Shown here piece after piece: positions 11,966-23,674 of a DNA stretch of 64,000 nucleotides. Under the pieces are notes generated by a model. That model did not search any database. It was not told the DNA's origin and was given only the letters and a program-made list of their open reading frames with translations. The DNA is from Galerina marginata. Lineage: Eukaryota; Basidiomycota; Agaricomycetes; Agaricales; Galerinaceae. Position numbers and translations under genes: made by a program. Position 1 is the first letter of the stretch, and each line of letters opens with the position of its first letter. The stretch spans positions 1,798,001 through 1,862,000 of the forward strand of contig JAECYW010000002.1 of NCBI GenBank assembly GCA_023014335.1, in the 5' to 3' direction.

Positions 11966-12578
11966 TCATCCCTGAACCTTGCTGTCATCATCGCGGTATT
12001 CTGGAATGTGGTCACTGGGTAGGTGCGCCTGAACTATGACTCCAGATTCGTTCGTCGAGTCGGACCGTGTATCGTCTGGAACGAAAATGGAGTCATTCTG
12101 TAGGCCTTTTTTTGGGGCGCTATTGGTGAAACGAAGTTTAGATTCCCCTGCCCAGCTAGACATGCCGGAAGTCCCTTCCTGTCGTACCAGAACTGCAAGT
12201 CGGAACAATAGGAAGGAGGAAAAGGCGAAGAGAGTGAGGACCAAAGAGGTGAAGAATGCTGAAACCAAAATGAATCCAAGAACAGCAACTAAGAGGCGTA
12301 ATTAAGTTAGTTTGGACATTTTGCTAAGAAACTGGACTTACAAAGGCCTAAAATCACAACGGAGGCAGCGAGGGAGGCACCCGCCAACGCGATTGTGATA
12401 AAAGTTATCAGAACCAACAAAGAAACACCACTGAGGTATAAGAAGAGTCAGAGACAACAGTCATAGAACCGTGAAGCATAGCTTACAGGAAGGAAACGAC
12501 AGGAAGGATGCTCAGCGAACCAAAAATGGCGACGAAAGTCTCCAGAATAACATCAGAAGGCTCCGGTGTGAATGCCAT
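11966..12578 (-). CDS. Small multi-pass membrane protein, promethin/LDAF1-like
   Basis: Three exons, 12578-12487, 12430-12342 and 12288-11966, with 56-bp and 53-bp introns, give 167 aa. Three hydrophobic stretches follow one another closely: FVAIFGSLSILPVVSFL, then LLVLITFITIALAGASLAAS, then AVLGFILVSAFFTSLVLTLF with FSSFLLFRLAVLV. The C-terminal 60 residues are polar and probably cytosolic. Length and hairpin layout resemble promethin (LDAF1, yeast LDO proteins), which partners seipin in lipid-droplet formation. That match is by shape and general family memory, so function is tentative. The start was chosen because MAFTPEPSDV begins the only frame that joins all three exons in phase. Confidence 0.7.
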
Positions 12579-12951
12579 AGATGTACGCTTACCGCCACAA
12601 TTGGTCGTTCTTCGAAGAATAAACGGCTCTTCTTGATTGCAGGTCGCGCGTAATCCCGCTCAGCGCTACCTTGCATCATGAGCCTGTTGTCAAGCTCATA
12701 GTGTCTATTGTACTGACCGGCTTGTGTAGTCTCGAACAAGTGAAATACTACGGTCAAACTGGGTAGCCAATTCATCTTTGGAGGATTTTTTATCAGCAGC
12801 GACGCCCATGTCTGGAGGATATGCTATTTGTTGAATTTGAGTTGAAGGTATAGGACAGAGTTTGAATCACGTCACAATTTGGATATGAAGGGATTCGGTC
12901 CGGCTAACCGCCAATGGTATTCCTTGTGAATATACCACCACATTGCCTCGG
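12579..12951. promoter_or_regulatory. Divergent promoter region (promethin-like / NRDE2)
   Basis: 373 bp between divergent start codons. A minus-strand open frame (12775-12512, MNWLPSLTVV...) crosses it but does not join the downstream exons in phase, so I treat it as non-coding. Confidence 0.4.
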
Positions 12952-15900
12952 ATGTCTTCATTCCATCCATCCTTTTCATCCTTTCCGGACTTTGACGCAG
13001 GATCTAGAAAAGGCTCTACAAATTTCGAATCCTCGAGTGACCGAAACAGGGAGAAAAGAAAAAAGCGGCGTCACCGTTCAAAAGAGCGCGAATCCGACCC
13101 TAAAAGAGACCGTAAACTCGATCAAAGCAGACACAAGTCACCGACTAGCAAAGAGCGTCGAAGACGGAGGGATGAGGACGAACCTACGCAACAGAATGCC
13201 GCTCAATTTCTTGAACCCCAGGAACTCAACCTTGCTTTCTACTCTGATCGCAAGGGAGATTTCATGAACATCCAGTACGGGGGATTACACTCTGGTGATA
13301 TTCCTAAGTACCGATTAGTGGCTGGTAAGGTATTCACTCCTTTCACAGTGATTTCTAACAATAATTAGGTGGCAGGAATGTGCTGGGTCTTCCCAAGGCC
13401 TTAGTCATCTTACGAAGGATTGGTAAAGGTGTAGAAGTTGGTTTGACCCATCAACGGAAGGTGTGTATGTCACTAACCCAGTTGTGGTCGTACTTAATAT
13501 ATGATAGGCACCATCGTTGACGTCTTCAGCATCTCGAGCCCTGTTGTCAAAACCTCCATCGCGGAGGCTTATCCCATGTGCTGGAAACGACAAATATGCA
13601 GAGGTGGATGGGTTTATCCGGCTCCCGTCTCGACGTGGCCCAGAAAATGCTGAGGAATCTTATCGATCAATAACAACGACGAAGGATGACGAAGCCTCAG
13701 ACTCCTCTCCTTCATCCGAGAGCGATGTCGAAATTAGCTCAGACGAAGACAGCGATTCTCCGGTCCTCACCGCCCACCAGGAAACGTTGAAAAGACTGGA
13801 ACAAGAGCTGGAGGCCCAACCAGATCAAGCTGATACATGGCTGTCTTTATTAAATCAATCCTTGTCGACGATACCTATCACGTCGAAGAATGCGACAAAG
13901 GCCCGCTGTGAAATTACCGTATCCATTCTTTCACGAGCGCTATCTGCATCCTCGCTTAACCTATCAAACAAACGTTTGAGACTAGCCTATCTGAAAGCCG
14001 GAGAAGAGGTGTGGCACGAGAGTAAATTGAGGTCGGAATGGGAAGGCGCTTTGAAGGAAGGAGGCATTGAAATTCAAATTGAATGGTTAGAATGGAAGAT
14101 CAGGAAAGGAAATGGCGGAATACTCAACATTGTGGAGTCGGCTGTTAGGGCTCTAAACAATCTCGGGATGCAAGAAAATGACGAAATTGCGAAGGTCAGG
14201 ATATTTTGGCGCGTTGCAACTGCCATTAGGAATGCTGGTAAGTCTCCAATGCTAGACAGACTGATGGGTTTCCAACGTCGATTTGTCTAGGATATACCGA
14301 ACGAGCAACAGCCATGTTCCAGGCACAAGTCGAACTGTAAGCTCGTGGAGCGACCATCGATGGTTAATCGAATTTAATTCAGGATATTTTGCAGGACTTT
14401 CAACCCACCTCCCAATGTGGCTCAAATGGCATTCCAAACGCAGCTGAACGAGCTGGAAGACTTTTGGGACTCCGAAATCCCTCGATTCGGAGAAGAGGGT
14501 GCCAAGGGCTGGGCTTCCTGGTATTCGTCGACAACCCAGCAAACGTCACCGCCTTCACAAAGTGTTCAGCAGCCCGCTGTCACAGATCTCGATCCATACC
14601 GCCAATGGGCAAACCAAGAATTACAGTCAGACTACAATATGTACCTTCCTCTACGATCTGACTCGGATACCTTGGACCCATATTCGACTGTTTTATTCGC
14701 AGACATTCGGCCAACCTTGATCAATGTCAAATGTCGTCGAGCAAAACACGCCATCCGTATTGCGTGGCTATCCTTTCTAGGGCTACATCTCCCGGGTCTT
14801 TCACTGGCAGCAAATCGTGAAGTTGACTGGGACGACCGATGGAACCTAGGCTACTTGACGACCCCGCACTCCTTAAATTCCATTTTCCCATCAGATACCG
14901 GACAAACCAAACTGTTAACAGATGCTGTCGCAGGAGCAGTGGTAGGACGAGAAAGAGAGCACATCACCCCTTTTGGACCAGTTCGATGTTGGGGCGACGG
15001 TGTTTCCGGTCCACTGGACCTCTCCTCAGTAGAACCGGGTAAAGTGCTTCGCAACGGTGTTTGGTCGAAGGATGACCTCCACTATGCCAATGAAGGGTTC
15101 GTTAGGCGGTTGTTTTTGGGGTTGAGGATTGAACGAGATGACTTTGACTGGGATATCCTGTCTCTTGCTTTTGAGGTGGCCGCAAATCCCAAGAGGTGCG
15201 CAACTTTCTATGGCCCCCAAAAACATCTTGAGCTAACTGCAATGTTAAAAGCGCCACCAAGCTGTCGAAATCTTTCCTTTCTACGAATCAAGAATCCTTG
15301 GTACTGTGGGATGCCCATGCCCAGCTTGAAAGATTGCGCGGTCGATTTGATGATGCCCGAAAAGTGTACCAAACCATCCTTATTGCCTCGAAGCCTGACC
15401 AAACACGGAGAGGCGTAAGCCGTCTGTGGTGGAATTGGGCAGAAATGGAATGGCTCGCTGGTAATGATCAGCAAGCACTGAACGTCATTCTGAAATCTAT
15501 CCGAATGGAAAGCTCGGAGTCTGGAGTGGTCATATTGCGCACCAAGCGCTTGATAGAAGAGGCGGCAGAAACCGCCAGAGGCTTGAACGGATGGAAAGAA
15601 CAGGAGTGCTGGATCAAGCTTCGTGCACTTTTGGAACTCTTGACAGGATACGAACCGGAAGCTGTGTTTGGCGTTTTCGACAAATACGTATGGGCGGAAA
15701 GTGACGCCTGCTGCAAGGAGAGTCTGACAACGGCTTCATTGATTGTCATCTACTGTTATGGGACCATTCTCAAGAAACCGATACCGCCCTCGATCCTCAG
15801 GGAACGGGTTCATAAAGCGTTTCAACGCTACGGCAACAACTCTATAATCTTAGGCATATTGCTGGAAGCAGAGAAAGGTCAAGGAGTTTGGGGGCGAGTG

Positions 15901-16496
15901 AGGGGCATGCTGGGTGGCAATGATGGTAAGACGAAGGACGTTGCTAGGAGAATCGAGGAGGTATGGGTTGCCGGATGGGAAAAGGGTCGATGGTTGAGTG
16001 AAGTTGAACGTACAAGAAATGGATTGGCCGCTGCTGTTGAACACGAGCGGTGAGTATCTTACCAGTTGTGTGCTTCGGTTGCTAAGCTCAAAACGATTCA
16101 GGACAAGAGCCAGTTCCGTGATCTGGAGAATTTACATTGAATTTGAAATCCGACTAAAGGAGCTACAACGGGCCAGGAAACTTGTATTCCGCGCGATAGG
16201 AGAATGTCCCTTGGTCAAAGGTGAGTTGTAACTTGATTTTATTTTACTATGGAGACTGAGATAGTACAGATCTGTATCTGCTAGCGTTCGGGCCGCTTCG
16301 GGGTGTATTTCAGACACACGAACTGAACGCCCTGGCAGACACGATGGTCGAACGGGGAATCCGGCTGCGGCAGGGGATAGAGGAGCTAGTAGCTGGAGAG
16401 GCGGAGATTCTGGAGGAGAGTGACCGGGAAGGAGAGGGCGAAGACGAGATTGAAGAGGACGCTCGGGAACTGAGGCGGCTGATGCCGTACGGGTAG
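12952..16496 (+). CDS. NRDE2: NRDE-2 family protein (RNA surveillance / nuclear RNAi)
   Basis: Eight exons: 12952-13324, 13369-13460, 13508-14237, 14291-14336, 14383-15195, 15252-16049, 16102-16220 and 16270-16496. All joints keep phase and give 910 aa. The N-terminus is a basic Arg/Ser/Lys tail (EKRKKRRHRSKERESD). The body carries family landmarks: EEGAKGWASW, VLWDAHAQLERLRGR, and a string of TPR/HAT-like helices up to KDLYLLAFGPLRGVF. NRDE-2 proteins bind the Mtr4 exosome helicase and act in nuclear RNA decay; in worms and fission yeast (Nrl1) they link to RNAi and heterochromatin. No frameshift was needed, in contrast to several neighbours. Confidence 0.93.
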
Positions 16497-16665
16497 TCAC
16501 GGTCACAGTCACGACACGATTTGTACGCTCTGTTTATACACACGAGGCGGTGGTACACTGTCTCTCCCGTCTCGCTCCTTTCTTTTTTTCTCCTTTTTCT
16601 TTGTCTCTTGTCTGAAACGATATTTCTCGGATACTCCACTCTTTCAATTTCTTAATCTACACACC

Positions 16666-19357
16666 ATGTCCGCACCCTCTCTTATTTTGCCCCGCGAAGA
16701 ATGGTCAGACGCCGACTTCGACCTTCCCGACGGCGCACCGCTCCATGCACCATCCGACAAAGACGACAACGACGAAGACTGGGACTTGGAGATGGATCTG
16801 GGTCAGACCGGCGGGGCCAAAGCTATACCTGTTGTTGCCGGCCCTGTTGCGGGATCCGAGGTTCCATCTTCCGTCTCCGATATCAACATTAGACCGCCGT
16901 TACAGCTCCCCGACTTCGACGACGAAGACGACGAGGGCGTATCCACTATCAAGGCCACGGCACTTCCTACCAACCTATACATCAAAGGTACTACCAAACC
17001 CGCAATCGATCCTATCGAGGAGGATTTCGAGGATGGCTTTGCTCTACCCTCGGACCTCACACAACTTTCCCTTGCACCAATATCACTCAATCACCGAGCC
17101 TCAAAGAACTCCCTTGAATGGGGTGACAAAGAGACGTCATCTTCATCCCAGTCTTCGGATGCTTACTCCTCCCTTGGTTTCGCTGACGCCTCTCCGTCAT
17201 CAAATTCGACGTCCTCTCCCTCTCTTCCAGACACAGAGACAGAGGAAGAGGAAGATGAACTTGACGGCTTAGTTCTTCCTTCCGCTTTATTTGAATCTGG
17301 ACAGAGCGTCCGTCAACTAAAGAAAATCCTCGAGACGAAGAAGAGGGCTCAACTCGCCACTAATCCAGTCAAAGTCTCCTCACCAGATCCGGAGGATGAC
17401 TTCGAGACGGGTCTTGTAATCAATGACGACGTTGACTTGAGCCCTAGTCGCCTCATCCATAACACTCAACACCAGTCGCAGCGCACTTTCAATCGAAGTA
17501 ATAGCATCCCTCCTCAGCGGCCCTCCTCATTACGGCCACCGTCCAGGCCCAAACTAGAACGTTCGAAATCGCCTGCCAACCCACCTACTTCCTCTGCTAA
17601 ACAGCTGCAGAAGCTTCGCCTTTCACCCTCACCGCCCCTTCGACCACCCTCCCGTTCTCAAACCTTTCAGGCCTTTGTCTCCAGTCTCCCGACACCCTCT
17701 CCTTCGCCATCATCCAGCCAGAACTTTCTGTCACCCAAACCGGGAAGCCTTCGTGGTCAGAAATCTCATTCGGGTCTCAAACCCCCCACTCCTCCGTCTT
17801 CCACACGGAAACTGACTCGTAAGGCATCGATGTCCTCTTTGTTTGAGTCCAGCCAAGCCCAAACTTCTGGGTCAAGCTCAATACCCGACCCTGCTACCAA
17901 ACTTGCTCGCTATGAGGAAGCAACGGCTGCCTCCCGAGCAAAGTCGCACAAGAGCTCAACGAGTCGGATTCACGACTTCAAAGTCCCACCGACTCGACCC
18001 AGTACACCGTCGTCGAATCCCGCAGCTCTCCGATTGACAATGCCAACACAATCTCGTTTGAGATCGCGCCCAGCCCTGTCACAGGTCTTTTCAGGCTCAT
18101 CGGAACCACCTAATCCTCGCGCTCCATCACCACTCCCGCCTCTTCCACCACGTCCGCCGTCAAGTTCATCTCTTCGCGCTGGTACCCGTTCTGTCGTTAC
18201 TCCTGTTGTGCCCAAACTCCTCCGCCGCCCCAAGCGCCAGAGAACCTACGGCGATGGCACAGAGCTGGATGGTATCGAAGACCTTCCGACTAATCGAGAG
18301 AAAGAGGTCCGATATCGTGTTCAACCGAAGGGGTACGGCAACCGGATACCTGGAGCAACATATTCTTCGAAGTCTGGAGACAAGGAAAGATCGACGGATA
18401 AAGGCTCAGTTAACAAGAAAAGCAGAAGCTGATTTAAATACACGCGGTAAATGTTTTTCATACTCTCGTTAAAGTCACCCTCTAATACATGTTTATAGAA
18501 CCCACAGGGTCTTTGATACCCTTGACTAACAAGTTACGACGGTCGTCAACTCGCATCGAATTTCCACCACTACCCCCTTCTCCCAGTGAAGTCCTTCCCA
18601 AGAAGAAGAAAAATGTTTCTTCCCCTTCAAGTTCTACGACCAAGCGGAAGCCAACTTTGATCCGCAATTTAGGCGGATCAAGTGCCCCCAAAGGTCCGCA
18701 TATTTGCCTTAGTAGATAAATAATTAATAACAATATTCCATAGTTGTTGGGGAAATGAAATGGAATCCGCAAACCCTCCGATGGGAAGGGAATGACCAGG
18801 TCCTTCGTGACTTTGACATTGCCGTTGGAACATCCGCACGACCTGCTCTTATTACCCAGCTTACTGGCTCATCAACTACCTCACCCTTGGGGTCCCTTGC
18901 TTCTGGTCCGCGGATAGTAGGCAATATGGTTTTTGATCCAACACGGATGTGTTGGATATCAACATTGCCACCGGATGAGGACGAGCCGGATGTTTTCGCC
19001 AACCTGGCTGATGACGAGGAGGATGGTGAAGCTTGGGAGACCAAAGGCGGTACAATACGAGCAAACGTTGCACGTACTTCAGACGCTAGCTCTGCCAGCA
19101 CCCGAGTAGAGACGGCAAGCCCTGCGTACAGTCATTCACGGACAATCTCCGAGTCAGGCAGTGACCGGGGATCAAGAGCGTCCATGGTTGTATGTGATGT
19201 GGACGACCAGTTCATAGCAAGTTGCCGCAAAGCCGAGGAACGTCATCGGCAGGAAATGAAAGGATGGAAAACCACGCTTTCCAAGCGGGACACTTCACTG
19301 GCTTCGGACCGCTCTTATCTCTTTGAAATCAGAGCCCTTGCGACACGCAACTACTGA
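16666..19357 (+). CDS. byr4: Byr4/Bfa1-type two-component GAP subunit (possible one-base frameshift)
   Basis: Three exons: 16666-18446, 18499-18693 and 18744-19357. The N-terminal and middle parts are Ser/Pro-rich with acidic patches. Conserved blocks follow: TYGDGTELDGIEDLP, PKGYGNRIPG, TLIRNLGG, EMKWNPQTLRWEGND, GNMVFDPTRMCWIS and the C-terminal RSYLFEIRALATR. These fit Byr4/Bfa1, which with a TBC-domain partner inactivates the Spg1/Tem1 GTPase and restrains septation and mitotic exit at the spindle pole. To reach the clean GTAAAT donor at 18447, one A of the run 18418-18421 must be skipped; otherwise a TGA at 18430 ends the protein before the C-terminal blocks. With the skip the protein is 862 aa. 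Product call is firm; the frame repair is inference. Confidence 0.82.
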
Positions 19358-19650
19358 TTTTATCCTACTATGCATTGGCCTCGCGGCTTCCTTAAGCTCT
19401 ACTGTAGTTCAGACCCACATCTTTATTTTTGTTGTTCTTATTACATTCTCGCCTATTTCGACTTCTCGATTTGCCGCTTTTATTATCACACTCATTTGTA
19501 ATGGTCTCGTATACAATGGAATTTCACTGGCACTCTTCCTCTCAAAATATCTTGGTTGACCATATGTCGCCCTTGTTATAAAGGTGAGAGTTTTCATGTT
19601 GCACAAATACACAAGTCCGGTGCTGCTTGATTGAACTTGCGAAGCTTGAA
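19358..19650. other. Intergenic: byr4 3' end and ureD promoter
   Basis: 293 bp of T-rich DNA between co-directional genes. No regulatory motif stands out. Confidence 0.35.
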
Positions 19651-20658
19651 ATGCAAACAACTCCTTCCCTCCCGAAAATTTGCGCAGGAGGTGGTTGTAT
19701 TACTGTCTCGCTGCACGGCGAAAGGGCAGTCTTTTCTGAACTGTCTTCAACTTATCCTTTAAAACTCCTATCCCCCAATATCCAAGGTAGAACAGCTCTC
19801 GTCTATCTTTTGACATACGGAGGGGGGCTTGTCAGCGGGGACGAAGTTGACCTTGTGGTGAATGTCCAGCTTGGAGCCAAACTAGTTCTGCTGTCTCAAG
19901 TGAGTGTTTGGTGAATGGCGATTACCAAACCGCTATTTATTCAAGCAAATACTTAGGGGTCGACGAAAGTCTTCAAGTCGCGTCTGGGACGACGTCTGGC
20001 ATCGGTTGAGTCTCAGGGCTCTTCACTTCAACCGCCGCTAAATCGCTATGACACTAATGGCACACCGACGAGGCAAAACATTGACTTTCACATCGCAGCG
20101 AGCTGCACCTTATTTCTGCTCCCAGAGCCTGTGACATGCTTTCGAGATGCTTCCTACAACCAAAGTCAAAAATTCTACCTCGAAGGCGATGGATCTATGG
20201 TGATTCTGGACTGGATAACATCTGGTCGTATATCAATTGGAGAAGAATGGGCTTTTTCTCACTACCACAGCATCAACGAAGTATTTGACAACGGCAAGAG
20301 GGTAGCCAAAGATGTGATGCTGTTAGACGATAAGCAACTGGACAATCGGATACCAGAACGAACTCTGCGGGAGAGGCTGCAACCTTACTCCTGTTATGCG
20401 ATGCTCATCCTCTACGGCCCACAAGTGCAATCTATCGTCGCGGATATCAGTGCTAGATATGATCAGATCTCGGTCTTCAAGACAAGAGTCCCCGACCAGC
20501 TGATATGGTCACTTAGTCCCATGGACTCCACGAAAAAGGGGGTAGTGATTAGAGTGGCAGGAATACAAACGGAAACGGTGAAAGACTGGCTCAAAGAAAC
20601 CTTGTCCGAAGTTGAAGCAATAATCGGGAGAGACGTTTACCGAAGGGTGTTTCCATAA
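19651..20658 (+). CDS. ureD: Urease accessory protein UreD
   Basis: Two exons, 19651-19899 and 19957-20658, across a 57-bp intron, give 316 aa. Family blocks are LLTYGGGLVSGDEVDLVV, LLSQGSTKVFK, LFLLPEPVTCFRDASYNQSQ and LDWITSGRISIGEEWAF. UreD (UreH) forms the scaffold of the UreD-UreF-UreG complex that delivers nickel to apo-urease in the cytosol. The protein is close to the usual fungal length. The start is the first ATG of the frame (MQTTPSLPKI). The next gene downstream is a Dal5-like permease, a family that includes allantoate and ureidosuccinate carriers, so both could serve organic-nitrogen use; the link is by proximity only. Confidence 0.93.
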
Positions 20659-21163
20659 GGTGGGTTTCTTGATCTCCCCGTATGTTTTCGGAGTTTCCAC
20701 TTTGGCAGAGATATAATTGTGCTGATAACCTTGAAATAGCGCTAAAAATGCGCCATGCTATTCTCGACTCTGAACCGTAAAGAAGTTCTTCAATGTCCGA
20801 ATGGATGGGAAATTCGGGTATCTGTTTGGCAGGTACTTGGCAGATCATATTGTCAATGGAACCATCTGTGAGCTGATCGCGAGAGTTTTTTAGTTCCTTG
20901 TTTGTTCCTTTGATGACCCACTCCGATGCAGCGTTCACCGCGGAATGCCAACGGAAGATACACAGTCCTGAAAGATCGCACACTCTACTACCGTAATCTA
21001 ACTTAAGCCTCTTCTGACCCATTCGTCGAGCATGTCAAGATGCATGTGAGAAATCTGCTTCTTACCACAGGTGACGTGGAAACCAAAATGGTATTTTAAA
21101 CGAGTATATGAAGTCATGTTTCCTGGCTCCCAAATTTTTAGCAGATCCTCTGCATCCATCGAT
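20659..21163. other. Intergenic: ureD 3' end and MFS promoter
   Basis: 505 bp. A minus-strand frame of 143 codons (21022-20591) runs into the ureD 3' end, but it shows no domain, no intron partners and no repeat of its own, so it is not called as a gene. Confidence 0.35.
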
Positions 21164-23558
21164 ATGTCGACTACAGCCTCGTTCTCAAACGAAGAGACCA
21201 AGGCGAGCAAAACAGAGAGTCCCGACCCTTCCCATGAAATCTATCATGTAAACGAAAGGGCCGTGCTCAGGAAAATCGACATCCATGTTATTCCCTGGTT
21301 GGCGCTGCTATATTTACTCAATTTCTTGGACCGGGGCAGCATAGGAAACGCAAAAGTGAGTCGAGCGCAGTCATATCTTTCCCCGGTAGGCCTAATATTT
21401 CATTTTAGTTGTACAATTTAGAGAAAGATATTGGAATCACAGATAGACAATATCTTATCGCGTTGACGGTCTTCTTTTTCCCTTATGCTATTCTCGAGGT
21501 TCGCATCCAATCACTCGCCGAGTGGTGTAAGAATGCTGATTATTTCTCTTTGCCGTAGCCCGCCAGTAATGTCAGTTTTACGTCGACTCAGGCCCTCCAT
21601 CTGGCTATCAAGCATGATGCTAATGTGGGGTTTGGTCATGGTAAGAACACCGCAGAAAGTTTCGTGTCCTTCTGAACCGACTTCAGACTTTCCATGGCGT
21701 GATAAAAAACTATGGTGGACTAATCAGTATGTGCTTTACTGGAGATCTTGTTGACTAGAAGATAAGAAATTTTCGATTAGCCGTCCGCGTTCTGCTTGGT
21801 GTAACAGAAGCTGGGCTATATCCAGGAATTGTCTTCTATATTACAAGGCAAGTTCGGGCCTCTCCCTGTTGTGTTGCTCCAAATTATCTGACCTTGGAAT
21901 GGTTTAGCTGGTACAAGAGATCAGAGATGGGTTCACGTATTGCATTGTTTTTCTCATCTGCCACGGTTGCTGGGGCTTTTAGTAGGCGCCGTTCTATCAA
22001 TGCATAGACCTCTCGTATTGACATAAATTATTCAGGCGGCCTACTCGCTGCAGCCATCTCAAATATGGATGGGATTGGCGGCAAGTCAGGTATGAACTCT
22101 TAATCATCTTCTCTAACGTGAGGAGGAACTGACAGGGTAACTAGGTTGGGAGTGGATCTTCATCCTTGAAGGATTGGCTACTGTCCTCGTGGCAATAATA
22201 TCGTATTGGGTCATTCCAGATTTCCCCAGTTCCTCCAAAGTTAAATTTCTTACGAACGAAGAACGTAAGCCAACCTCAACTTTACTATAAAATTCAGAAA
22301 AATTAAATGTTTTACTAGGTTTGTTTGTCATTCGTCGATTGGAAGACGACATGAAACTGAGCGCCGCGGGTGAATCTTTCCGAAAAGAATATATTTGGCA
22401 AAGTCTAGCCGATTGGAAGACTTGGGTCGCAAGTAAGTAATCCCCTTCTGGCTTGGTTAGAGGCCCCACTAACAAAAGCGAAAGTGGGCATATACATGGG
22501 CTTGTAGGTGCTCTTGAATCACCTTAATGCGATGTCTGATGCCCCAATTGTAGTGATGGACCTTTATATGCCTTTTCCTTATTCACACCCTCGATCATCA
22601 ATCAGGTATTTCTTCCCTAGAGTTGAAGCTGCTTTCTCATTCTAACAGTCAATATACGTAGCTCGGTGAACACTTCTTTTTTTATGACCGTTTACGGCTT
22701 TTTGAACTATCACCGCCGTAGGGTTTCGCGCCACAGTAGCAAACCTCCTGTCAGTGCCGGTATACGCATGGGGTTGCTTCATGACCGTCATCGTTGGCTT
22801 CGCCGGAGATCGGATCGGCTCTCGCAGCTACATCAATTTGTCCGTTGAACATTTTTGCCTGACTCTCACTCTTTAACTGATACCTTTATAACTAGTTCAC
22901 TTTTTGGTCTGGGACTGATAGGTTACTCCATCTTGATCGCATCTCGCTCGCCAGCTCTCTCCTACTTTGCTGTCTATTTAGCCGTATCGTGAGCCATTTT
23001 ATCTCTATATGTCTTTCAAAGACACTGTTGATCAGTGTTCTTTGGCCACCCAAGTGCCATATATCCAACTATACGTGAGTTATTGCTCTACTTCGGTTTC
23101 CAATGGAGATATTTATGATAATTAGCCAATTCTGTCGCATGGGTCGCCAGTAATGTCGAAGGATCTTACAAACGGGGTGTCACCCTTGGGATGGCTATAG
23201 GATTCGGAAACATCAACGGTGCGATAACAGCCAACATCGTATGCCAATTGATCAGCTGCGCACGTGTACATATGCGCTGACAGACATTTTCCACCAGTAC
23301 CGTGCTCAAGACCGCCCTTGGTATCGCCTAGGCCACTGTATAGTGCTAGCTTATATCGCCATCGGCTTCCTTTGTTCCATTCTCTATGCTGTGTTTCTCA
23401 AGCGAGAGAACGCACGTCGCGACCGTGGCGAACGAGATGAAATCATAGAGGGCACTGTCAACAAGCACGCGGATGAGCGAAATGGCAGGTACAACTCAGT
23501 GGAAGATGCTAAAATGGCAAAAGGGGATCACTGGAGTGGGTTTAGGTACACTCTATGA
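21164..23558 (+). CDS. MFS permease, Dal5/allantoate-type anion:cation symporter
   Basis: At least fourteen short exons from MSTTASFSNEE to a polar tail ending in HWSGFRYTL. Family blocks appear in order: YLLNFLDRGSIGNAK, GVTEAGLYPGIVFYIT, SWYKRSEMGSRIA, GWEWIFILEGLATV, ANLLSVPVYAW, GFAGDRIGSRSY and YRAQDRPWYRLGH. This is the ACS family (Dal5, Tna1, Vht1 relatives), plasma-membrane proton symporters for organic anions and vitamins. Oddities: a GC-AG intron at 21848-21907, a four-base exon CTCG at 22662-22665, and one surplus T in 21576-21579, where PASNV must join RRLRPSIWLS in another frame. Substrate cannot be told from sequence. Confidence 0.85.
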
Positions 23559-23674
23559 TGATCTGCGAATATCTATCTGGCTTGACAAGTAAAACGAGTG
23601 TGGGGTGGGACTACTTATTAGATAAAATACAAATGATATTGGTCACATCGGTTATCCCCTCTATTGAAGTCCCA

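Noticed and set aside
12512..12775. Minus-strand frame MNWLPSLTVV as first exon of the promethin-like gene
   Set aside because: It does not join the following exons in phase; the ATG at 12578 does.
20591..21022. 143-codon minus-strand frame downstream of ureD
   Set aside because: No domain, overlaps the ureD 3' coding end, no intron partners; likely chance.
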